DNA of 64,000 nucleotides, from positions 2,232,001-2,296,000 of the forward strand of contig VCCP01000002.1 of the NCBI GenBank assembly GCA_005765155.1. The letters run 5' to 3'. This stretch comes from Zelopaecilomyces penicillatus (lineage: Eukaryota; Ascomycota; Sordariomycetes; Hypocreales; Pseudodiploosporaceae). The notes beneath the pieces were generated by a model that saw only the letters and a program-made list of their open reading frames with translations, searched no databases and was not told the DNA's origin. Position 1 is the first letter of the stretch, and each line of letters opens with the position of its first letter. The translations under genes were made by a program, and so were the position numbers. This document shows, piece by piece, positions 51,089 through 62,612 of the stretch.

Positions 51089-51260
51089 TATTATAAGCTT
51101 AGGTTTAAGCCTAAGCCTTAAATATAAATATATAGTAAACTCAGATCAGGCCTTATTAATATAAAAAGAGGGATTATAATAAATACTTTTTATTTTTCTT
51201 CAGCTTATTAATATTATTCTTAATATCTATTTATAGTAGTTATAAAGCTAGCTTATTATA
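51089..51260 (+). repeat. 3' LTR of element A
   Basis: 172 bp, starting tattataagctt and ending gcttattata, followed by the TTTTT target duplication. It sits in the loop between the inverted F1 and F2 copies. Confidence 0.85.
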
Positions 51261-51319
51261 TTTTTAATTACTTTTTTTATTAAAAATAATATTAATTTAA
51301 ATAATTTTCCTTATATATT

Positions 51320-52370
51320 TCTTTTAAATCCTATCTTCTTTTTTATATATAAGAATAAATTAATTAGGTTTCTTTTATTATTTTTCTTTATTAATAATAA
51401 AGATAATAAATATTATATCTTTATTATTTAAAAATAAAAATCCTGTTAATTTCTTTTTAAACTATAATATATTTAATATAGATATAGATTTATATAATAT
51501 AGCTTTTATAAATATATATTATATTCTTTATTAAGATTATAATTAATTATATATAATCCCTTTTTAATATAAAAAAGAAATAAATTATTAATAATTATAT
51601 TATTTTTAATAATTTTAATAATTATTATCTCTTTTTAATTATATTTATATATTATATTATAAAATATATTCTTTTTATAATTATAAAAGTTATATCTTAT
51701 TAAATAATAATATACTTTATAATATATTTATAATAATAATATATATATATATATATATAATATAATAATTATATTATAATTAAAATAATAATAAATGCTT
51801 TTAATATTATAATTAAATTAATTATTTTTATTTAAAAATAATAAATCTAAATAAAAGCTTAAAATTATATATTAAAAGCTATTAAAATAAAACTTATAAT
51901 ATCTATAAATATATAAAAATATATATTTATTCTTGCTTTTATTTTTATTTTAAATATTATTAATACTCTTATCTTATTATAATAATCTTATAATATTAAT
52001 TTTTTAACTTTTAAAAGTTAAAATATATTCTTTAATTAAAATATCTTAATAATAATATCTTTATTATATTATTATTTAGATTTTATTTATATTATATTAT
52101 ATAATAAATAAATAAGATTTATACTTAATCTTTTTTATTTATATAACTCTTTATTAAATATATAATAATTAAAATAAGTTTTATTAATCTTAAGATAGAA
52201 TTATAAAATAAAATAAAAGATATAATTTATAAATAAAAAGAAGATATAGGCTTAATAATAAATAAAATAATAACAGATAAATTAAGCTTTAATTTAATTT
52301 TAATTTTATTTTATTTATTATATAATTATTATTATTAATCTTTTCTTTATTTTTATAATAATTATAAATA
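51320..52370 (+). repeat. Family F repeat, copy F2 (forward)
   Basis: Inverted partner of F1 across a 430-bp loop (50890-51319). It includes an AT dinucleotide run near 51738-51762. It ends shortly before the LTR of element A2. No coding remnant was recognised. Confidence 0.7.
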
Positions 52371-52497
52371 ATATTAATAATATAAATATTATTATATTAT
52401 TTATAGCTTTTATATTATTTAATATATATTTATAAGGTATTTTAGATTCTTATTATACTTTTTATATAAAATCTTAATAAAAATAAATCTCTTTCTT

Positions 52498-53853
52498 TAT
52501 TATAAACTTAAATTTAAAAGCTTAAGTCTTAGATATAAAGATAAGATAGGCCTAGATTAGATTTTATTAATATAAGAAAAAGATTTAAACTAAAGATTTT
52601 TCTTTATCTTTATCTTTATTAATATTATTCTTAATATTTATTTATAATAACTATAAGATTAATTTATTATATTTAATAAATTTCTTTTTTATATTCTTTT
52701 AAAAAGAGAGATATATAATTAAAATAAAATAATAACTTTTATTATAAAATTAATAAAATATTTAATTTATCTTAAAAAATATATTTTATTAATTTTATAG
52801 AAATAAAAAGATTATTTTTTATATAGAAATATAAATTCTTAATTTAGATTATAAAATACTTAATTTAAAAAAAAGATTAAAGAGTTAATTTATTTTAAAT
52901 ATAAATCTATTCTTTTATTTTAATTATTTAATAAAAATAAAAATATCTTCTTTTTATAATTAATAATAATCTATTATAAGAATATTATTAATATAGATTT
53001 TATTAATAATTATAGAAATTAATATATATTATTTTAAAATAATATATTAATATTGTTTTAAGAATATAATTAAGAATTCTATTTAATTAATAATTTTAAT
53101 TATATATATAATTTAAATAAGCTTTTTAAATATATAATATTAATTATTTAAAACTCTTAGTATAAAGATATAATATAAATTAAATTAAAATAAATTAAAT
53201 AATAAATAAAAGAATTTCTTTTTATATTTTATATATATTTTAAATAAAAGCTTTTAATAATAAAATAAATTAATCTAGCTTAATTTAATAAAATTAATAA
53301 AACTCTATTAAATATTAAATTATAATATATTTAATATTTATTTAAAATAAAGTATTTATTATATTAAATATATTATAATTATATTTTATTATTAATAGAT
53401 TAATATAAAGATTAAAATACTTAATTTAAAAGAAAACATAAATAAAAAAAACAATATCTTATTTTATATATAGCTATTATTATTTAAATTAATAAATATA
53501 CATTAATAATTAATATTAATATAATAATTATAATTAAATATTATATAAGATATAAAAAAGATTAAAAAAAGAATTATATTATTCTTATTAAAGATAATTA
53601 TTAAATTATAAAATAGATTTTAATTAAAATATTATATAAAAGAAAAAAAAAGATATTTATATTTATTATAAAAATTAAGAATATATATAAGTTTAATATT
53701 ATTTTATATAATTATAATATTCTGTTAATATTAATACTATTAGTTTTAATATAATACTTAATTTGAATTTAAAGGATAAAGAAAATAATTTATTCTTAAA
53801 TTAAATCTTATTTAAAAATAGATTAATTATATAATAGCTTTAAAAAAAGATAT
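52498..53853 (+). mobile_element. Truncated gypsy element A2 (5' LTR and gag region only)
   Basis: An LTR of about 174 bp (52498-52671), homologous to both LTRs of element A, is followed by about 1.2 kb that matches the gag-side part of A (43925 to about 45110). Examples are aaggataaagaaaataattt and aaatagattaattatataat. The similarity stops near 53853, beyond which family B sequence follows. No pol or 3' LTR of this copy is present. Confidence 0.75.
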
Positions 53854-53859
53854 TTAAAT

Positions 53860-54632
53860 AAATAAAATAAATCTAATATAATTAAAAAGCCTATTAATAT
53901 AATAATAAATAAAAGAGAAATAATTAATATTATATAGATTTTATTTAATTATAAAATAGCCTTTTAAACTTATAAGCCTTATATTAAATAAAGCTATTTC
54001 TAAAATATATACTAATATAAGGATTAAATTTATTAGGGTTAAATATCTCTAGCTATAATATTATATAATAGCTTTAAAGGGATATTATTAATAATATTAT
54101 AGATATTATATATATTAATATATTAAAGATTATAATATATATACTCTTTAATATATTAGGATTCATAAAATAAAAGAAAGTTATAATATTAAATTATAAA
54201 TAAAATAAAAAATATAAGGAATTAAAGAATAAAAAAGAATTTTAATATTTATTAATTAATAAAGAAATATTTATAAAAATAATCTAGTTAGTCTATTAAT
54301 TTTAAGAGTTAAATAAAGTTATTATAATTATATAATATAAGAATTATATTATTAATATTAATATTAAAAGGGTTATTATAAAGACTTTAAAAGAATTTAA
54401 TATTATTAAATTAAATCAATCTATATAAATAATAATAATAAAAAGAATATTAAAAAAGCTTAATATTCTTATAATAAAGATTATATTTAAAAGATATATT
54501 TATAAATTTATTATTAAGATTATTATAAATAATAATATTTTTAATAGATTAATTAAAGATAATCTTAATATCTTTATAATAATAATAGATTATAAAGATA
54601 TAATAATAATAAAAAGATTATTTAATAATAAT
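53860..54632 (+). repeat. Family B repeat, copy B2, left segment
   Basis: Matches B1 from about 15830 to 16490 and is cut at 54632 by the younger LTR element. It continues at 62613. The first 130 bp are only weakly similar to B1. Confidence 0.65.
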
Positions 54633-54846
54633 TATTAAGGATTAAGGTTAAGAGATTATAAAGAGAGTGAAGAAGATTAGGAATAGTATTAATTTTGCTA
54701 TATATAAGCAGATAGATAGCAGATAATTAGAAGCTTGATCTTTAGTCTTCTTCCTTTTCTTAAAGAAGAAGGCCCTCTCTATAGATATATATATTCCTAG
54801 CCTATATAATATAGGTTCTCTATAGGGCCCCTTTAGGGTCCTAATA
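54633..54846 (-). repeat. 3' LTR (left) of the nested gypsy element
   Basis: 214 bp, the same length as the right LTR, with about 196 of 214 positions identical. It is less AT-rich than its surroundings, keeping blocks such as gaaggccctctctatagata and agggcccctttagggtccta. Confidence 0.9.
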
Positions 54847-54851
54847 GTATA

Positions 54852-54864
54852 CCTCCCCTTCCTC
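54852..54864 (-). other. Polypurine tract of the nested gypsy element
   Basis: On the minus strand it reads gaggaaggggagg, ending five bases before the 3' LTR. It primes plus-strand DNA synthesis in this class of element and fixes the transcription direction. Confidence 0.75.
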
Positions 54865-54869
54865 TAGGG

Positions 54870-57500
54870 CCACCCTTAGCCCTAATAACTAATAGTAGCT
54901 TTATTATTATAATTATATAACTATAAATAGCTAATCAGCCTAATTATTAATAAAGAAACTATAATTAATTAAAAATAAAACTTCTAATAGATTCTATTTC
55001 TTTCTTATAAATCTTTATATATAGGCTCTTTATATTTTATAAGAAATCCTTTACCTTATAACTCCTCTAAAAGAAGCCTTATTATTAATTAATTTCTTTA
55101 TATAGTATTATCTCTTTAAAGCTAAGGATTTAGATAATATATTAAACTTATAAAAGCATTAGAAATATACTTATTATATATAAGCAGCTTTCTAGCTTCT
55201 TCTTTATTTATAGTATTAACTTTCTTAATTTAGTTAATAATAAAAGGGCTATTTTATCTTCTTAATCTATTAAAAAGTAATAGATTAATTATCTTTTTCT
55301 TTATATCTTTCTATAATTAATCTTATATAATAATAGCTTTTTATTAATATAGGCTTCCTTATCTCTTAGGGCTTTACTTAGTATTAAACTATTAAGGATC
55401 TTTAGATCCAATATAGATAATAAGAAATAAAGAAAGGCTAATAAAGAAATAATAATATAGCTATAATATAAGTATTATAAGACTAAGCATCTAATAGTGA
55501 TTATTATTAAAAAAGCTATTATAAAGGGTTCCTTTATATTAGAGTTAATTATACTTAAAATCTTTATTATTAAATCTTTGATTTTATCTAAGGCTTTAAC
55601 TAAGACTAAGAAACCCTTTTTTAAATCTTCTACTTTTATAAAATCTAATAATAATAACTTATCTAATAAGATAAAGAAAATAGACTTTAGTAATAATCTA
55701 TCTCTCTATTCCTCTTAGAATATTCCTTAATTATTAGCTAATAGCTAGTTAATAACTACTTCTCTTTTTATATTATTTTTAAGCTTAATAGTATTATAAG
55801 GATTTAGACTCTTATAAAGATTATATAGGTTAAGTCCTTAAGGGTAATATTAATAGTAAAAGAGATAAAGAAAGGAATAAAATAAATAATAAAAGAATTA
55901 AAAAATTAATTAATCCTAATTCTCCTTTAAATATTTCCTTTACTTTTTATTAATAAATCCTTTTTAGATTTTATTTTATTACTTTTTCTTTATTAACTTT
56001 TAGCTTTATAATTCTTTTAATAATTCTAAATCACTTTCTAATACTAATACTATTATAGCCTTTTTTATAATATATAATACCCTTATCTCCTCTTTTATTA
56101 TTTTTAAGTCTTTAGCTTTATCTATTATTAATAGATAACTCTATATAGTATTTAAGTTACTCTCTCTCTTTAATAATAGGTATTTTATATCTTCTATTAC
56201 TAAGATTATAATAATAGCTATATCTATTTATATTTCTAAGAACCCTTTAGCTATAAAGAATATAATACTTAATAAAATATCTTTTAAGAAGAAGATAATA
56301 TCTAATAAGGTATCTCTTAAGTAAAATCCTATTAAAGCAGATATATTAGCTATTATTAATAGCTTATCTATTATTAAATATATTAAATAATAATAGTATT
56401 TATTTAATAGCTAATAAGCTATTAAAAATCTAATCCTATATTATAAGTAAATAATTAATAATATAATTAAATAAGGTTTATTATTATAATTATTTAGCTA
56501 TTATTAATACTTATATAGCTATCCTAAGGTCTATTAATATTATATAATTATATAGATTAAATAGGATTTAATAGCTAATCCTATTCTAGAATCTAAAAAG
56601 ATTAAATAACTTAAATCCTATTAATAGGATAAATATATATTATATTTTATTATAGCTTAAATTTAAAGTTATTAATAACTACTTTATAACTATTAAACTC
56701 TAGTAATTATATTATATAGATAATAATTATTCCTATTATAGAGTAATAATAAATTATTATATACTTATATATAATCTTATTTAATATAGGATATAGTTAA
56801 AGCTTGATTTAATATTACTCTCTTTATTCTTTATAGCTATTTCTTTACTAATACTTTTTAAAAGATATTTTAATATATATAAGATAAGATTAAATAAATG
56901 CTTAGCTATATATACTAAAAGCTAATAATTACCTTTATTTATATTAAGATATAATAAAATATAAATAAAGATAAAGCTTTTCTTATAAAGAGTGCTTTAA
57001 ATTTTTAGATTTAATTAATATTAGATTAAATTAATTCTCTTTAAGTTATTATAAATATTCAGGCTTAATAATATAATATTAGTTTTAATATATAATTAAG
57101 CTTAATATAATTATTAATAATTATATAAATATATATTAATAATGTTTTTATATTATTATTAGTAATCCTTCTCTCTTATATTATATTTAATAATTAAGCT
57201 AATATAAAGGCTGCTTTAAATAATCTTCTTAATATAACTCTAGAATTAAATTCCTTTAATAAGGATAATAATAAAAGTGGTAATAATAATAATAATAAGG
57301 ATAATTACTAAGGTAATTATTTAAGGGATTCTAATATATAGGAAAATAACTTATTTAGCTTTTATTAATATTATTAAAGATTCCTACTCTTTAATAACTA
57401 GATTTTTAATAAAGAAGCTTTATATTTATATATTATTATATAATCTAAGAAATCCTTTTTATTTAGCTAATAATTATTCTTATTATTATAATTCTTCTAT
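54870..57500. other. Unassigned 3' part of the nested gypsy element
   Basis: About 2.6 kb between the end of the integrase region and the polypurine tract. Its base composition is less extreme than that of the older blocks. It contains a 73-codon stop-free stretch on the opposite strand (55497-55718; Lys/Ile/Ser-rich, starting with non-ATG codon GTG), which is probably chance. No domain was recognised on either strand. Confidence 0.5.
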
Positions 57501-57599
57501 TTTATATAGTATATTTATTGTTTATTATTTTATTTATATATTAAGATTTTTTCTATTATATAGAATTATTCTAATATAAAAGGGTTATCTTCTAGCTTA

Positions 57600-60500
57600 T
57601 TTAATTCATCTCTATTATTATATATCTCTAGGTTTATAATATTAAATATATTATATATCCTAATTAAATTTAATAGCTAGAGTTAATAAGCTAAGCTATT
57701 ATTTTCTATCTATTTCTTAATCTAATAAAGGCTTATAAATTTCTTTATTAACTTTTTTATAGGATATTTTAGCTTAAGGTATTTTATAATAATTATTATT
57801 TAATTATTAACTTTAAATTACTTTTCTTATCTTTTCTTATTATATCACTTTTTATACTATTAATATATCCTTTTTAATATCTTTATTATTATATTATAGC
57901 TTATTTATAGCTTCTAGATTCTTTCTTTAAAACCCTTATATAATTCTTTTAATTAAATTCTATCTTATATTAGTATTATTAGCTTATAGCTATATAATAG
58001 ATAAGCTAGGGATTTTTTTATAATACTATATTATATTATATTATAATAGAACTAGGCTAATAATAGTCTTATAATCTAATCAAGCTGATCTTTATTAATA
58101 AAGCTTTATAGATAATATTTGATTATCTGGTTTATTTATTCTATCTACCTATCTATTTATAAATAGAATATAATACTTAATCACTGCTTATAAGCTAATA
58201 AATAGCAGAATATTTTTTAGAATATATTTATAAACACTATACTATAATCTAATATAATTCCTTATAATATCCTAAAATATTTAAATATATAATCTAAGAA
58301 TAAGATTATTAAGCTATTATTAATAATATACTTTATTATAAGGATAAATAATAAAAATTTTATATATCTATCTATAATAATAAGAATATTATTATATATC
58401 TTATTTTTTATTTTTAATTTAAATAAATCTATAATAAAATCTATAAAGATTTCCTATTAAGATCCTTTTAGGATTAATAAAGCAATTAAATAGCTATATA
58501 ATTAATATTATCTAAGTTTATTTAATTAATAAGAGTTATAGATTTATATAAATTTTATTATATCTCTTTTTATATCTTTCTAATAATAAATTATTATTAA
58601 TTATTTTAGTATTCTATTAATTTCTTAATAATCTAATATTAGATTATTATAAAGTATTATTAAAATTTTAATCCTTATTTTAATTAAAATAAAGATCTTT
58701 TTAAAATATAATAATAATTAATTATTATCTATTAATTAATTACTATATCTATTAAAAGAATTATTTACCTTAAATTATTCTTAAATATAAAATAAATTAT
58801 TATTCTATACTTTTAATAATATAATTATAAGGATATTAATATCCTTTAATAATATTATAATAATATTCCTTTAAATTACTTACTTATTTATAATTAAAAT
58901 TCTCTGGATTATATATTAAAGGCAGACTATTTACTTAATTATAATTAAAACCCTTCTAATAAAAAAGATAGATATAGGTTATAACCCTATATCCTTATAA
59001 CTAGCCTCTAGAAGTCTATTTATAATTAGAGTCTTTATTAGTTATATAATTATAACTTTTAAGATTTTTTTAGTATTATAAAAATATTTAAGAAAGAAGA
59101 ATAAATAGTCTTTTCTTAATTCTTAAATACCTTTTATATCTATATAATCTAATCTTTTAAATAATATATTTATTAGATTTAATCTATTTAATCTATATTT
59201 AATTCTAAAATTAAATAATATTAATTAATTAAGTATATCTATTTATTAGCTTAATAGCTTTTATTTTATTATTAGATAATTATAATTTAAATAGTTTATT
59301 ATAATTATAATCTTATATTTTAAATAGATTAAATAATAATACTATATTTAAAAAGCTTCTATAATTATTAATATCTTAGTATTTAATATATAATAATATA
59401 ATTCTACCCTATTAAGTTTTTTTAATATATAAGCTATTAAATATTATTTCCTATTAATATATTATATTAATATAGTATTTATAATAAAATCTAATATATC
59501 TATTTTAATATAAATAAAAGTAGCTAGATTAAAGTAAGCTAGTATTAGCTACTCTAAGAATTTTTACTTTAATTCCTTAAAAGTAGCTTACTTATAGTTT
59601 CTTATATATATAAAGCCTTTCTTCTTACCCTTTATTAAGTCTATAAGGGATATAATAATCTTATTATAATTCTTAATAAACTATTAATAAAATCCTATAA
59701 AATCAAGGAACTATTAAATATCTTTAATATTAATAGATAGTAGTTAACTAGCTATTATCTATACTTATTCTTTCTTTATATATATTCCTTTAAAGCTAAT
59801 AATAAACCCTAGATATATTATTATATTAATATTAAAGTTATATTTCTATAAGTTTATATATAAACTATTTTATTCTAGTCCTTAAAGTATCTAATATATA
59901 TTATCTATATAAGTATCTAAATTATTACTATGTATTAGGATATTATCTAGATATATAATATAGATATAATCTATAAGGCTTTATAATATATTATTAATAT
60001 ATTCCTAGAATATAATAAAGGTATTTATAAGTTTAAAGGGTATTATTTAATACTTAAAGTAGTTATAATAGTATTAGAAAGTAATCTTTTATTTATTATC
60101 TTCTTTAATATATATCTAATAATATATATCTTTAAGATTAAATTTAATAAATTTCTTTATTTCTTAAAGTTAATTTAGGATCTTATAAATCAATAGTAAT
60201 AGGGCTTGGTTTTTCTTTATTATTTAATTAAAAGTATAATAATTAATATAAAGGTATAGCTTATCTCTTTTCTTTAGAATAAATAGAATAGATACTTTAT
60301 ATAGGCTTATTAATTAATATATCTAATCTTATTTTAAAGCTATATAAAGGTATTCTTAGAGTATTTCTAGCTCTTTTTCTATTAAGGAATAGATAGGGCC
60401 TTATAATAGTATCTTCCTATTAATTAATTCTATTAAATAAGTTTATCCTTTAAATAGTGATAGCTTAATAGCTGCTTCCTTATTAAATATCTCTATAAAT

Positions 60501-61500
60501 TATATATATTTAGATAGTAAAGTCTTTATAAGTTCTTTTTTTTCTCTTAATTATAGCTTTTTATTATTAATAAATCTTATATCTAAGATAATTATTATAG
60601 TTTTTATTATCTTTATAATCTATTAAGCTTATTTTATATTAATAATAAATTTAATACTCTATTCTATTAAAGGATAATTCTAATAATCCTTTAATTATAT
60701 AATTCTTAGGTTTATAATATAAAAGAAAGATAATCCTAAGATAAAATCTTCTTTAATATTTATTATAATATAATCTATAAGATATCTCTTTACTATTCCT
60801 TAATTATTATAAAGTTCTATTAACTTTATAATTCTTTTATATATAGGAAAATTAATATTCTTATATATTATCTTTAATAAAAGGCCTTCTTTTAGATAAT
60901 TAAAATCTATTAATAACTTTAAATTAATAAGATAAACTTTTAATCCTAGATTAAATAATAATATAGCTATTATTTAGCTATAATTACTTTATATTCTTAC
61001 TTTTCTTATTATTAAGGATATAAAGTAATTAATATTATTCTAGGTATAATAAATAATTAGATTAGTATTAAAATTATTAGCTAGGGTATTAAAATTTATT
61101 TATTATTATTAAGCTATTTTATAATTTTTAATAATATAATAAATACTCTTATATATTATATAATTAAAGGCTTAATATACTATCTTATAATATATATTAT
61201 TATATTTATAATACTTTATATATTAAAGGATAGAATTATTATTTAATAAATAATCTTTTTAATTTAATAAAGGGATTATATTATTATTAGCTTTATCTTA
61301 AGAAGAGATTAAATTATTTTAATTATTATCCTTCTATTATAAAAGGGCTTTATAAATATTCTAATTATTTAATCTTTATTAAGCTAATATAGACTCTTTC
61401 TATATATCTACTTAAAATAGCTACTCTTAAGTAATAGATGAGCTATTACTTATAACTTTAATCTAAAGAGGCCTTAATAATCTCTATATTATATAAGCTA
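57600..61500 (-). pseudogene. Pol relic of the nested gypsy element
   Basis: The minus strand reads PFKLINTFIIF, a stop, EYINNIL and then YLDNILIHS (59927-59953) on the way through the RT palm, with only D to N and a few stop changes. About 1.5 kb further on, the integrase core reads EIFIDFIIDLFKLK and then ILIIIDRYIKFLLFI (58325-58450). It is better preserved than the other pol relics in this window. The gag region should lie at 61.0-62.4 kb but no zinc knuckle was confirmed. Confidence 0.75.
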
Positions 61501-62398
61501 TATAATAGCTTAAAGATAATAGCTCTAATAGTTTATTAATAAAGCACTTATATATATAGATAAACTATTAGAAGATCTAATTTATAGTTTATTAAAGCTA
61601 ATCTAGCTTTTTAATAGCTTTATAATAATATATTAGATTATTATCTTAATTATTTAATAGCTAATATATTAATATAGCCTAAGTAATATCTTTAATATCT
61701 TTTAAATGATTAATATAAAGATAATTAATCTATTAATTAAATATATTACCTTAGAAGCAGATAATATTAAAAATTATCTTTTATATATTCTTTAAGAATT
61801 CTATAAAGATTATTATAAACTATATATTAAATTAGATTAGGAATATTTATAATTTAATTTAAGATTTCTTTTAATACTTAGGTATTAAAAGGGCTTAGAA
61901 TTAAATAATTCTATAATATTATTTTAACTCTTTTATTTCTTTATAGCTTAATATATTAGATAATTAAATTAAGATAATTAAATCCTCTAGCCCTAAGAGA
62001 TCCAAAACTATATTTAAATTATCTTTTTAAAATAAAAATAAATATTCTATCTTTTTTTTCTTTTAATTATCTTTTAATTATCTAAATTAATTAATCTAGT
62101 TTTATTTTAGAAAGAGTCTTATTATTTATTAATAGTATATTAGCTAAAAAGGTAATTATAGGATATCTAAATCTAGTTTAATATTAAATAAGAAGCTAGA
62201 CTAAAGGCTATTTCTATTAGTTTAAAGATTATTCTATAATCCTTAATAAAGCTATAGTATTATTAATTATTATTTAGATTTTTAGGATTAATTTAAGCTT
62301 ATAGCTTATAAGCTAATAGCTAGCTATTATAGTTTATTTTATTATTATTCCTAACTTTAATAATCTCTTTATCTAAGAAAGGGATAGAAAGATTAATC

Positions 62399-62612
62399 TA
62401 TTAAGGATTAAGATTGGGAGATTATAAAGAGAGTGAAGAAGATTAGAAATAGTATTAATTTTACTGTATATAAGTAGGTAAATAATAGATAACTAGAAGC
62501 TTGATCTCTGGTTTTCTTCCTTTTCTTAAAGGAGAAGGCCCTCTCTATAGATATATATATTCCTAGCCTATATAATATGGGTTCTCTATAGGGCCCCTTT
62601 AAGGTCCTAATA
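62399..62612 (-). repeat. 5' LTR (right) of the nested gypsy element
   Basis: 214 bp, read on the minus strand. It is followed on the plus side by the ATAAT target duplication and by the resumption of family B sequence. Confidence 0.9.

Larger units (their letters stand above)
43753..51260 (+). mobile_element. Ty3/gypsy LTR retrotransposon A, complete but RIP-inactivated (7508 bp)
   Basis: Two 172-bp LTRs (43753-43924 and 51089-51260) are bounded by TTTTT target duplications at 43748-43752 and 51261-51265. The terminal TG...CA has become TA...TA, as RIP would do. A purine tract (aagtaaaaaagag) directly precedes the 3' LTR, which fixes the plus orientation. Pol order is RT at about 46.35 kb, integrase at about 47.9 kb and a probable chromodomain near 48.6 kb. 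The stretch between the chromodomain and the 3' LTR (about 48750-51088) is unusually long and holds a reversed family F segment and a GC-richer tandem repeat. Confidence 0.85.
54633..62612 (-). mobile_element. Complete Ty3/gypsy LTR retrotransposon, minus strand, RIP-inactivated (7980 bp)
   Basis: Two 214-bp LTRs (54633-54846 and 62399-62612) flank the element, with ATAAT target duplications at 54628-54632 and 62613-62617. The orientation is minus. The purine tract gaggaaggggagg (complement of 54852-54864) lies next to the left LTR, and RT (59927-59953, YLDNILIHS) and integrase (about 58355-58450) read on the minus strand in the order expected from the right-hand 5' LTR. LTR differences number about 18 and are all transitions by my count. 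It interrupts family B. About 2.6 kb between integrase and the 3' LTR has no assigned domain. Confidence 0.9.

Noticed and set aside
55497..55718. 73-codon stop-free stretch in the nested gypsy element
   Set aside because: Starts with a non-ATG codon, is antisense to the element, is Lys/Ile-rich as expected of AT-rich DNA, and matches no family.
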